Assembly (NCBI GenBank): GCA_020635825.1
Contig: JACJZA010000026.1
Coordinates: 1-29,910 of the forward strand
Direction: 5' to 3'
Source of the DNA: Flavobacteriales bacterium
GTDB lineage: Bacteria; Bacteroidota; Bacteroidia; Flavobacteriales_E; Vicingaceae
Length of the DNA: 29,910 nucleotides
A program made the translations under genes and the position numbers. Of this stretch, positions 15,399-22,556 are shown in pieces; the stretch's first letter is position 1; every line of letters begins with the position of its first letter. Below the pieces are notes generated by a model. It was not told where the DNA came from. It saw only the letters and a program-made list of their open reading frames with translations, and searched no databases.

Positions 15399-16067
15399 AT
15401 GAGTATCAAAGAAAATCTTCAACAAATAAAATCTATCATTCCTGAACACGTTACCTTAGTTGCTGTTTCTAAAACAAAACCCAACGAAGCTATTTTAGAG
15501 GCTTACCAAGCCGGACAACGAGTTTTTGGTGAAAATAAAGTTCAAGAGCTTACCGAAAAATACGAAAGCCTACCTAAAGATATTGAATGGCACATGATTG
15601 GTCATTTACAAAGCAACAAAGTAAAATACATTGCCCCTTTTGTGCATTTAATCCATGGAATTGACAGCCTAAAACTATTAAAAGAAGTCCACAAAAGAGC
15701 TGAACAAAACAATCGAATAATTAACTGTTTATTGCAAATGCACATTGCTGAAGAAGATAGCAAATTTGGCTTTGATGAAAATGAAATAAAAGAATTACTC
15801 GAAAGCGAAGATTTTAAAAATTTACAAAATGTAAAAATAGTTGGGTTGATGGGAATGGCGACCTATACTGATGATGAAAACCAAATTAGTAAAGAATTTA
15901 AGTCTCTTAAAAACTTATTCGACCAACTTAAAACTTTAAATACTTTCAACTTTCAACTTTCAACTCTAAGCATGGGCATGAGTGGAGATTACAAACTAGC
16001 TATTAAAGAAGGAAGTAATATGGTTCGTGTGGGCAGTGCTATTTTTGGAGAAAGAAATTACCTTTAA
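15399..16067 (+). CDS. Pyridoxal phosphate homeostasis protein (YggS/PLPBP family)
   Basis: The 222-residue single-domain TIM-barrel protein has the PLP-lysine motif LVAVSKTKP (K25), FGENKVQEL (43-51), WHMIGHLQSNKVKYI (69-83), GLMGMATYT and the C-terminal LSMGMSGD...GSNMVRVGSAIFGER phosphate-binding end. These are the hallmarks of YggS/PROSC, which binds PLP without known catalytic activity and buffers the free cofactor in the cytoplasm. Just before LSMGMSGD the gene contains a perfect 7-bp tandem repeat (CTTTCAA three times, 15943-15963) encoding TFNFQLST in a variable linker. It is downstream of PLP-dependent SerC in the same direction. It ends one base before the convergent secreted-protein gene. 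Confidence 0.95.
   Translation: MSIKENLQQIKSIIPEHVTLVAVSKTKPNEAILEAYQAGQRVFGENKVQELTEKYESLPKDIEWHMIGHLQSNKVKYIAPFVHLIHGIDSLKLLKEVHKRAEQNNRIINCLLQMHIAEEDSKFGFDENEIKELLESEDFKNLQNVKIVGLMGMATYTDDENQISKEFKSLKNLFDQLKTLNTFNFQLSTLSMGMSGDYKLAIKEGSNMVRVGSAIFGERNYL
15943..15963 (+). repeat. In-gene 7-bp tandem repeat (CTTTCAA x3)
   Basis: Three exact copies of CTTTCAA lie in tandem within the YggS-like gene. Because 7 is not a multiple of 3, gain or loss of a single copy would shift the reading frame; the three copies together encode seven residues in frame. Confidence 0.9.
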
Positions 16068-16068
16068 G

Positions 16069-17808
16069 CTATTGCTTCACAATTTTCTGAATTTTCACAA
16101 AGTATTCCGTTCTAACTTCAATAAAATAAACTCCTTTTGGCACATCTAATTTTAGTTCACAAAGAGATGAGTTAAAATAACTTTTTGATTGAATAACATT
16201 TCCTTTAACATCTAATAATTTCAATTCAACCGTTTCATAATTTTTTTCTAATTCTATTTTTACATTATCTAAAAAAGGATTTGGATAAACTTTAGTGTTC
16301 AAAACTTGATTAATACCATCCTTCACACCAACTGATTCATCTGTACTTAAACACAATACTAGAGGTTGCCAGACTAATTCAGAAGGAAAATGAATATCAA
16401 TATCGTTACTTGGATTTAAATCAACAGTATCTGCTATGGCTCCAACTAAATATAAGTTACCATTTACACCAGCACTAAAAGAAAAAAAGGATTCACGATT
16501 ATTATTGGGTTCAAACCAACCTCCTACCCATAGAAAATTTCCATTAGAATCTAATTGTTGTATAAACGAATCGTAAGAATTTGGGCCAGAAGTTAAGTTA
16601 ACAACACCTGGTCCTGGGTCAAAATCAACTGTTTCTCTAAATTCTCCAACCACTATTGTATTACCATTTTCATCAAAAATTACTAAATCAGGATCTTGAG
16701 GAAAATTGGAGCTGTCTTTATAAGTTGCATGCCATTTATAAACTCCAGCACTATCATATTTAACGACAAAACCATCTCTATTCACTGATGTTGTATTGAT
16801 ATAAACCGGCGGATTATTTAACCCAATATTCGTTGACTCATAAAACTCACCAACAATTGAAATGTTGTTCATTTCATCAATTGCCATATCATTAAAATCA
16901 ACTATATTGAAACTTACCATAGAACCAGCCCAAATTAATTCTCCGTTTGGTGTATATTTTTGAATACATAAATTTCTCATTTCGGGATCAGGTGTTATAA
17001 GATTATAAACTCCTGCACTTGGATCTACATCAACTGTATCCCTAAAATATCCCGAAACATACATGTTATCATCCGAATCTACTTTAACCGCTCTAAATAA
17101 GTTAGCAGCACCCTCTTTTCCTTGTTTATGATGCCATAGATAATTACCATCAGAATCATATTTTGCTACATAGGTATCTTGAATACCTAAACAATTAATC
17201 ATAACTGAAGACGCTCCGGGATCAACATCCATATTACCTTTAAAACCTCCTACTATATAAAAATCCCCACTACTATTAACAGCAATATCATCTGCTCCTA
17301 AAAAAGATACAACATCACTTTCAAATACTTTACCCCATAAATAAGCACCATTCGAATCTAATTTTACAACAAATACATTGTTTTCTTCTATCGATATAAC
17401 ATCATCTGTGCCTATTCCCGGGTTTAAATCTATGTTATAATCATAGGCACCTAAAATGTAAACGTTATTATCAACAGATACTTCAATAGTTATACTTTGA
17501 CAAAAACCTGAGTTATTAACAGTTTCAAAATCCTCTCCCCAAATAAAATCTCCCTCAGAAGTATATTTTGCTATAAATATAGCTCCATCTATATTAGTAA
17601 AATTTGCAATTCCCGGACCCGGGTCTAAATCTATGGTTCCTAAATAATCACCAATCACATAAAAGTTCCCTGATTTGTCTGTTGCAATATCTACAATATA
17701 ACCACCATTATTATCAACATCTAATGATTTAGCCCAGCTATAATTAGGCAATTGAGCATGTATGTTTAAGCTCAAACATAAAACAAAGAAAAATAAAAAG
17801 TATCTCAT
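16069..17808 (-). CDS. Secreted seven-repeat beta-propeller-like protein with type IX secretion sorting tail
   Basis: The 579-residue precursor has a signal peptide (about 1-18, ending NIHA) and a C-terminal Por-type sorting domain at 507-579, starting VYPNPFLDNVKIEL and including LLDVKGNVIQS and PKGVYFIEV. Such tails direct export through the type IX system. Between them are about seven repeats of roughly 60 residues, each with a strand pattern like YVAKYDSDGNYLWHH, a GNxYVxGxF segment, and an acidic loop of the type D-x-DPGPG (DLDPGPG, DLNPGIG, DVDPGAS, DVDPSAG, DFDPGPG, DLNPSND; one copy degenerate). This matches SBBP-type repeats and suggests a seven-bladed propeller, with the acidic loops possibly binding calcium. 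Its extracellular role is unknown. A promoter-like pair lies upstream. Confidence 0.9.
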   Translation of the reverse strand: MRYFLFFFVLCLSLNIHAQLPNYSWAKSLDVDNNGGYIVDIATDKSGNFYVIGDYLGTIDLDPGPGIANFTNIDGAIFIAKYTSEGDFIWGEDFETVNNSGFCQSITIEVSVDNNVYILGAYDYNIDLNPGIGTDDVISIEENNVFVVKLDSNGAYLWGKVFESDVVSFLGADDIAVNSSGDFYIVGGFKGNMDVDPGASSVMINCLGIQDTYVAKYDSDGNYLWHHKQGKEGAANLFRAVKVDSDDNMYVSGYFRDTVDVDPSAGVYNLITPDPEMRNLCIQKYTPNGELIWAGSMVSFNIVDFNDMAIDEMNNISIVGEFYESTNIGLNNPPVYINTTSVNRDGFVVKYDSAGVYKWHATYKDSSNFPQDPDLVIFDENGNTIVVGEFRETVDFDPGPGVVNLTSGPNSYDSFIQQLDSNGNFLWVGGWFEPNNNRESFFSFSAGVNGNLYLVGAIADTVDLNPSNDIDIHFPSELVWQPLVLCLSTDESVGVKDGINQVLNTKVYPNPFLDNVKIELEKNYETVELKLLDVKGNVIQSKSYFNSSLCELKLDVPKGVYFIEVRTEYFVKIQKIVKQ

Positions 17809-17841
17809 CTTATTTTATTAACTAATAGTGCAATCTCTTAC

Positions 17842-17872
17842 CAAAGATAGTTATTAGTTAATCATTAACAAA
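17842..17872 (-). promoter_or_regulatory. Bacteroidota-type promoter for the secreted propeller gene
   Basis: On the minus strand, TTTG (plus 17869-17872) and TATCTTTG (plus 17842-17849) are separated by 19 bases, matching the TTTG / TAnnTTTG promoter architecture of Bacteroidota. The box lies about 33 bases before the ATG at 17808. Confidence 0.65.
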
Positions 17873-18003
17873 GTATTGACTTTATCCTTTAAAAACGCTA
17901 ACTTCGTTTGACACTTTATGTAAGTGCAATTAAAAAAGCACCAACACAGACGTTATGAGTAATTACTAGGCTACAAGAGGCAATCAAGCTATATTTTTGA
18001 GTG

Positions 18004-18219
18004 ATGGTAGGTTATTTTAAGCAAGTGCGTTTTAGGATAAATAAAGTGGATAAACTCCTCTTTATTAAGTCTGGCGGTAATACCGTAGAGAAGTTTCACT
18101 TATCAGACGAGTAGTATCGTCTCACAGACTTACAGTCGAAGTTAGCGATTTTTAATGACAAAGTCAAGTATTTAGCTAACTTAAAAAAGACTAAAACACT
18201 TTTAACTTGGTTAAAATAG
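18004..18219 (+). pseudogene. Possible remnant of a LytTR-type DNA-binding domain gene (in-frame stop)
   Basis: Reading from the ATG at 18004, the frame gives 36 residues, an amber codon at 18112-18114, and then 34 more residues before TAG at 18217-18219. The part around the stop (KVDKLLFIKSGGNTVEKFHL, then SDE-stop-YRLTDLQSKL) resembles the LytTR domain core, in which a DILYIES-GN-x-hydrophobic strand pair is followed by a YLxRxSLxxLE-like segment. The rest of a LytTR regulator is missing on both sides. If real, this is a decayed fragment; a chance open frame in AT-rich DNA is a serious alternative because the stretch also carries hairpins and one arm of an inverted repeat. Confidence 0.28.
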
Positions 18220-18588
18220 ACTACTTATTTTTTTTTCATCACTCACTCATTTTTAACGCTACATACACAGGGTTTATATTTCATAAAAAATGATAAAAAT
18301 ATAGGTTTGATGACCTTGTTGTTTTTTGCTGTAGTCTAGCAACTAGTAGAGCTTTACCTTCTTTAATTGAAAAGAAAATTGATTAAAGAAGTAGATTAAC
18401 TCCTTTGATAGAATACTGATTATTTTCGGAGTTAAATAAACTCCTCATAACATCTTATAAATTCAATTTTATCAAAAGAATCTTTAACTTTAGTCCCATT
18501 AAGATAAAGTCAGCTTCTTTTATTAAAACTACGCTAACGCTGAATTTATCTTAACGTCAAACGAAAATCATTAACTTCACTTCTAAAA

Positions 18589-19239
18589 ATGAGACACCAA
18601 ATAGACGAATATTATAACCAAGCACCTTTTTGGCAAAAAGAAATGCAAGTATTAAGAAGTTTGGCCTTAGGTTGTAGTTTAAGTGAAGAATTTAAATGGA
18701 AACAAGCTTGTTATACTTTTCAGAACAAAAACATATTTATCATCAGTGCTTTTAAAAATTATTGTGCGCTCAACTTTTTTAAAGGTGCTTTACTAAGCGA
18801 CACTGAAAACATTTTAATCAAAGCAGGCGAAAACTCACAAGCGGGTCGTCAACTACGCTTTACTTCTGTAAAAGAGATTGTGGAAAATGAAGCCATTATC
18901 AAAGCATACATTTTTGAAGCCATAGAAATAGAAAAAGCCGGGCTTGAAATTAACTACAAAAAAACCGCTGAATTTGATGTTCCCGAAGAGTTACAAGAAT
19001 TTTTTAGCAAAGACAAAAAATTTGAAAAAGCCTTTAAGAGTTTAACTCCAGGTAGACAAAGAGGTTATTTGTTGTTTTTCGCTGCTGCCAAACAATCGAA
19101 AACCAAAAACGAAAGAATCGAAAAATATGTGGGTAGAATTATGAATGGAAAAGGAATTCATGATTGTGTTTGTGGGTTATCCAAGAAAATGCCCAATTGT
19201 GATGGTTCACATAAGCAACTAAAAGAAAATCAGAAATAA
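18589..19239 (+). CDS. YdeI-like (DUF1801/OmpD-associated) protein fused to a CDGSH iron-sulfur motif
   Basis: Residues about 15-110 resemble the DUF1801 fold (EEFKWKQACYTF, FFKGALL, RQLRFTSVKEI). Residues about 125-185 match the YdeI/OmpD-associated helical region (VPEELQEFF, FKSLTPGRQRGYLLFF, RIEKYVGRIMNGKGIHD). The last 25 residues carry CVCGLSKKMPNCDGSH, which fits the CDGSH consensus C-x-C-x2-S-x3-P-x-C-D-G-S-H exactly (ligands C193, C195, C204, H208). Such motifs bind a redox-active or transferable 2Fe-2S cluster, as in mitoNEET-like proteins. E. coli-type YdeI ends before this point, so the tail is an added module. Cytoplasmic; function unknown. Its last 10 bases overlap the end of the convergent DUF2279 gene. 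Confidence 0.88.
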   Translation: MRHQIDEYYNQAPFWQKEMQVLRSLALGCSLSEEFKWKQACYTFQNKNIFIISAFKNYCALNFFKGALLSDTENILIKAGENSQAGRQLRFTSVKEIVENEAIIKAYIFEAIEIEKAGLEINYKKTAEFDVPEELQEFFSKDKKFEKAFKSLTPGRQRGYLLFFAAAKQSKTKNERIEKYVGRIMNGKGIHDCVCGLSKKMPNCDGSHKQLKENQK

Positions 19240-20129
19240 ATTGCTTTAAATTCGGTTGTCCCATTGCTGTTTATTTCCAACGCAGGGAAAGGAAACTTAA
19301 TAAACCCAAAAGCACCCAAAAGAGTATTAGCGAACTTGCTCTTGGTTTTTATTCGGGTTAAATCCACATCCAACGAAAGATAAAACTGGCGAGTTCGTGG
19401 TGTAGCACTGTAATCAAAAGTTGTTCCGTCTTTTTCAAATACATTATCGTGTCCTCCATACATTCCATCGGCACCATAACCCACTGCAAAATTCAACCAT
19501 TTAGGGAATTTTGTTTCATCCCCTAAAAAAGAAGCGATATTTGCACTCAGCCAATAAGTTTGTCCATTGTAATCTTTTAGCAATTGTTCGTTTAAATTGC
19601 TTCCTAATAAGTTGGGACGAACAGATGGGTAATCAGTGGTATGAAAAGAATATTTGAGCAAAACCCGTTGTTCGTGCCAAGCCAATTGCTGACCAATAAA
19701 TAAAGCCGAACCGGTTGTATTGGCTATCATATCTCCGGTAGAAAAACCCCAATCGGCAGAGTAAGCATCAAACATTTCTACCGAGCTCAACAAAAACAAA
19801 CCCAATGTTCCTCCATACCAAGTTGATTTTTTTTCATTCACTCCACTCCATCTCAATACTTCATAACCGGCTTTTCCCACATAATAAGAAGTCATGGTGT
19901 GCCCCATTTTATCCATTTGCAACCACTCGTTGTTGTCGTTAAAAAAGTGAAAAGAACTTTTTGGAACGCCTTTATACCACAATTGGTTTAACCCTACCAT
20001 CGTGGCAGTATACATTCCGGCTTCAACAGCAACAACTGTTGTTAATCTTTTTTTATTGAGCGTATCGAGTTGGGAGAAACAAGGTTTAGAATGAAAAAAA
20101 CAGCATAATAATAATACCACTATCTTCAT
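19230..20129 (-). CDS. DUF2279 (YfiM-like) exported protein
   Basis: I place the start at the ATG at 20129, which opens a signal peptide (MKIVVLLLCCFFHSKPCFSQ). The frame stays open to 20222, but those extra 31 codons run through the palindromic repeat (IPPTPFYKGG) and would precede the signal, so they are unlikely to be used. The 299-residue protein contains the DUF2279 hallmark FHFFNDNNEWLQMDKMGH (about 60-77), followed by hydrophobic helical stretches and SADWGFSTGDMIANTTGS (about 124-141). The C-terminal half is beta-rich (FAVGYGADGMYGG, RQFYLSLDVDLTRI), suggesting outer-membrane association. The function of the family is unknown. It lies downstream of the PorE-like gene, with the DUF559 cassette between them. 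Confidence 0.8.
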   Translation of the reverse strand: MKIVVLLLCCFFHSKPCFSQLDTLNKKRLTTVVAVEAGMYTATMVGLNQLWYKGVPKSSFHFFNDNNEWLQMDKMGHTMTSYYVGKAGYEVLRWSGVNEKKSTWYGGTLGLFLLSSVEMFDAYSADWGFSTGDMIANTTGSALFIGQQLAWHEQRVLLKYSFHTTDYPSVRPNLLGSNLNEQLLKDYNGQTYWLSANIASFLGDETKFPKWLNFAVGYGADGMYGGHDNVFEKDGTTFDYSATPRTRQFYLSLDVDLTRIKTKSKFANTLLGAFGFIKFPFPALEINSNGTTEFKAIYF

Positions 20130-20163
20130 CTTATTTAAAGTAAAATATGAGAAACATAAAACT

Positions 20164-20190
20164 CCCCCTTTATAAAAGGGGGTTGGGGGG
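20164..20190. repeat. Palindromic C/G-run repeat, left arm of the DUF559 cassette
   Basis: CCCCC (20164-20168) and GGGGG (20178-20182) form a hairpin around an AT core, followed by TT and GGGGGG (20185-20190). Read on the minus strand it is the same repeat as the copy at 20557-20589, so the two copies are inverted around the DUF559 gene. The end of that gene (NPPNPLL) is encoded inside this copy. Confidence 0.85.
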
Positions 20191-20553
20191 ATTTTGCTCT
20201 TTATTATCAATCCACAATTCAATTGTTCTTAAAACATTATTTAATTCAGTTTTTACTTCTTTATCGTCAAATCTAAGAAAAATCAAACCGTAACTTTCTA
20301 ATTCGCTTTGTCTTTTTAAATCTTCTTCATATTTGTAATGGTGACTATCTCCATCAATTTCTATTACTAGATTTAAAGGCTTACAATAAAAGTCAACAAT
20401 ATAATTTAATAATGGCTTTTGCCGATTGAATGTATAACCTTTCATTTGTTTTGCTCGCAAAGATTTCCATAATATTATCTCAGAAAGTGTTGAGTCATTT
20501 CGTAGTTTCCGAGAAAATTCTTTAAGATTTTTGTTATAAGGAATGTGTTTCAT
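20170..20553 (-). CDS. DUF559 endonuclease-domain protein (Vsr-like)
   Basis: The 127-residue protein is a typical DUF559: an N-terminal LRNDSTLSEIILWKSLRAKQ segment (E25), then FNRQKP (42-47), YIVDFYC (D54), the core VIEIDGDSHHY (E65, D67, H71), DLKRQSEL and YGLIFLRFDDKEV. DUF559 belongs to the Vsr/PD-(D/E)XK nuclease group and is predicted to cut DNA; a cellular role has not been shown. The last residues (QNPPNPLL) are encoded by the flanking palindromic repeat, and an inverted second copy lies 4 bases before its ATG. It separates the PorE-like gene from the DUF2279 gene and has no evident link with either. It is best read as the cargo or driver of a small repeat-bounded mobile unit. Confidence 0.9.
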   Translation of the reverse strand: MKHIPYNKNLKEFSRKLRNDSTLSEIILWKSLRAKQMKGYTFNRQKPLLNYIVDFYCKPLNLVIEIDGDSHHYKYEEDLKRQSELESYGLIFLRFDDKEVKTELNNVLRTIELWIDNKEQNPPNPLL

Positions 20554-20556
20554 TTT

Positions 20557-20589
20557 AATCCCCCTCAGTCCCCCTTAATAAGGGGGATT
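20557..20589. repeat. Palindromic C/G-run repeat, right arm of the DUF559 cassette
   Basis: The copy reads AATCCCCCTCAGT, then the hairpin CCCCCTTAATAAGGGGG (20570-20586), then ATT. The outer AATCCCCC (20557-20564) can also pair with GGGGGATT (20582-20589). It ends one base before the stop codon of the PorE-like gene, so on the minus strand it may double as that gene's 3' hairpin. Confidence 0.88.
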
Positions 20590-20590
20590 G

Positions 20591-22546
20591 CTAATTTGCA
20601 ATCACCTTAAATTCTGTACGACGATTTTCTGCTCTACCTTCCTCTGTATCGTTAGAAGCAATTGGTTGAGCATCGCCATAACCTTTAGTGGTTAAACGGT
20701 CAGTAGGAACTCCATTTTGAGTAAGGTAATTATAAACGGCTTTAGCACGATTCTCAGAAAGCAATTGATTCGATTTTTTATCACCTACATTATCAGTATG
20801 TCCACTTAACTCAATTTTTAAATTAGGATTAGCCTTTAAAAAAGCAATTAACTTATCTAATTCCACTTTCGACTGAGGTTTTAAATCGTATTTAGCGGTT
20901 TCGAAAAATACATTTTTTAGCACCACACTCTCACCCACTTTTATTTTGTTCATTCCTACGTGTTTTTCAAAAGGCTTATCAATTGTTCCTGAACTCAAAG
21001 TGAAATTTTCAGAATGGAATAAATATCCTGGATGAGAAACGTTTAAAGCATAATCTTGATGAACAGGTAAGCAAACTAAATATTTTCCTGTTACTTCATC
21101 AGCATAAGATTGAACAGCTACTTCTCCAGTTTTTAAATTAATTAATTCAAAACGAGCTGGTAACACTTCTTTGGTTTCTGCATCAAAAACTTTACCTGCT
21201 AAATATGTTACTTTATTGGGTTTCATGTTTTCAGGTAATTCAAAAGCATATAAATCTAAATCACCCATTCCACCCTCTCTATTACTGGCAAAATAGGCAA
21301 GATTACCAGCAGCATCAACTAACAAACTGTTTTCATCATTAAAAGTATTTATTGGATAGCCTAAATTAACAGGAGTCGTCCAATTTCCATTAGCATCTTT
21401 GGTACTCATAAAAATATCTAAACCACCCATACCCGGATGACCATCTGATGAAAAATAAAGGGTTTGATTATCTGGATGTATAAAAACCGATTCCTCTCTA
21501 CCTTCAGTATTAATTACATCACTCAACCTAGTAGGAACAGACCAAACACCACCTTCACTCAACTCACTGGTCCATATATCTTGTTGTTTTACTCCACTTC
21601 TACTTCTCATGCCTCTTACAAAGTACAAAGTTTTTCCATCAGAAGAAAAGGAAGGTTGGCTTTCCCAATGTTGGGAATTAATTGGCCTATTTAAGTTTTT
21701 AGGAGCAGTCCATTTTCCACCAATATTATAGGCATAAAACAAATCACAACTTCCAAAGCCTTTTCTATCAGGTCCATAGCCTTCATAAGGATCTTCACAA
21801 CTTGTAAAAATGATGAATTGTCCATTTGGAGAAATGGTTGGTGCTCCTTCGTTATTAATACTATTTATTCCTTGCATATTTTGAGCTTCCATCCAATTGT
21901 AACCATCATTAATACTTAAATAAAAGTCTTCATTATAGCCTGTATATGTTTTTTTAGAATCCAATCTTCTGGTAAACAACAAATATTTACCATCAGCCGA
22001 AAGAGCAGGAAAATATTCTGGTAATTCAGTATTAACTCCTGCTCCCAAATTAACTGGGTTAAACGGTACAGGATGTTTTAAAGCTTCGATGGCAAACTCA
22101 CAATCTTTCAATCCCTTTTCAGCAAAAGGTTTCATCATTAAAGGTGAATCCGTAAATTTTAAATAATTGATAAAATTAGTTTGAGCTTTTTCATACTCTC
22201 CTTTATTCAACAATAACATACCTAATGAAGCATGAGCATCAGGGAAAAGATCACTCTTTATGGCAATAGATTTCTGATAATGTTCTATGGCTTTGTCATA
22301 ATCAGGTTTTTCGGTATAAACATAAGCCAGTAACAATTCTGCTTCAGCAAAATTGGGGTCTTTTTCTAATGCCTGAATAAAAGTAATTTCTGCCAATTCG
22401 TTATTACGCATATCGTAATGATTTTTGCCTTCTTCGTAAAGCTTAATGGCTTTTTTATTGTTGCTTGTATAATTTTTTTCTTGTGCTTTACAGGAAATAA
22501 AAGCCACCATAAAAGAAAAGACAAAAAGAAAATGTGAAATGCGCAT
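20591..22546 (-). CDS. PorE-like outer-membrane lipoprotein: TPR, PD40 propeller, regulatory-like domain, OmpA
   Basis: The 651-residue precursor has a lipoprotein signal ending FISC (C19). It then has TPR repeats (about 30-130; e.g. DYDKAIEHYQKSIAI, GEYEKAQTNFINYL), a PD40/WD40-like beta-propeller (about 165-435; repeated SADGKYLLFT, SPNGQFIIFTS, SSDGKTLYFV, HPDNQTLYFSSDG segments), a carboxypeptidase-regulatory-like beta domain (about 445-530; AGKVFDAETKEVLPARFELI) and a C-terminal OmpA domain (about 540-651; ELSGHTDNVG, NRAKAVYNYL) that should bind peptidoglycan. This is the architecture of PorE, a type IX secretion accessory lipoprotein in Porphyromonas, but many Bacteroidota have several such proteins. 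The gene follows queE by 10 bases. Stop TAG at 20591 touches the DUF559 repeat. Confidence 0.87.
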   Translation of the reverse strand: MRISHFLFVFSFMVAFISCKAQEKNYTSNNKKAIKLYEEGKNHYDMRNNELAEITFIQALEKDPNFAEAELLLAYVYTEKPDYDKAIEHYQKSIAIKSDLFPDAHASLGMLLLNKGEYEKAQTNFINYLKFTDSPLMMKPFAEKGLKDCEFAIEALKHPVPFNPVNLGAGVNTELPEYFPALSADGKYLLFTRRLDSKKTYTGYNEDFYLSINDGYNWMEAQNMQGINSINNEGAPTISPNGQFIIFTSCEDPYEGYGPDRKGFGSCDLFYAYNIGGKWTAPKNLNRPINSQHWESQPSFSSDGKTLYFVRGMRSRSGVKQQDIWTSELSEGGVWSVPTRLSDVINTEGREESVFIHPDNQTLYFSSDGHPGMGGLDIFMSTKDANGNWTTPVNLGYPINTFNDENSLLVDAAGNLAYFASNREGGMGDLDLYAFELPENMKPNKVTYLAGKVFDAETKEVLPARFELINLKTGEVAVQSYADEVTGKYLVCLPVHQDYALNVSHPGYLFHSENFTLSSGTIDKPFEKHVGMNKIKVGESVVLKNVFFETAKYDLKPQSKVELDKLIAFLKANPNLKIELSGHTDNVGDKKSNQLLSENRAKAVYNYLTQNGVPTDRLTTKGYGDAQPIASNDTEEGRAENRRTEFKVIAN

Positions 22547-22556
22547 AAATGTTGAT

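Larger units (their letters stand above)
17809..18588. other. 780-bp region without an intact gene: inverted repeats, hairpins, coding remnant
   Basis: No complete gene fits here. Two arms of about 35 bp (17871-17905 and 18137-18173) are imperfect inverted repeats sharing CGCTAACTTCG, TTAAAAA and TTGACTTT. TTCGTTTGAC at 17903-17912 recurs inverted at 18556-18565, and AATCATTAAC occurs as a direct repeat at 17860-17869 and 18566-18575, near both ends. Local hairpins include AGACGA/TCGTCT (about 18105-18122), CTTCTTTAAT/ATTAAAGAAG (18358-18367 with 18382-18391) and TTAACTCC/GGAGTTAA (18396-18403 with 18428-18435). A broken open frame lies at 18004-18219. The left end also carries the promoter of the gene at 17808. 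A decayed mobile element or structured RNA are both possible. Confidence 0.6.

Noticed and set aside
17901..17957. Firm annotation as an integron attC site
   Set aside because: The stem-like series is suggestive, but there is no integrase gene, no second site, and the core bases fit the attC consensus only loosely. It is kept as a hypothesis within the gap finding.
20130..20222. Upstream extension of the DUF2279 gene to an ATG at 20222
   Set aside because: The extra codons run through the palindromic repeat and into the DUF559 gene, and would place 31 residues ahead of a good signal peptide starting at 20129.
20164..20589. Palindromic arrays read as a CRISPR or simple terminators only
   Set aside because: There are only two copies, inverted with a gene between them and no regular spacers, so they are not a CRISPR. 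A terminator role for one copy is possible but does not explain the inverted pair.
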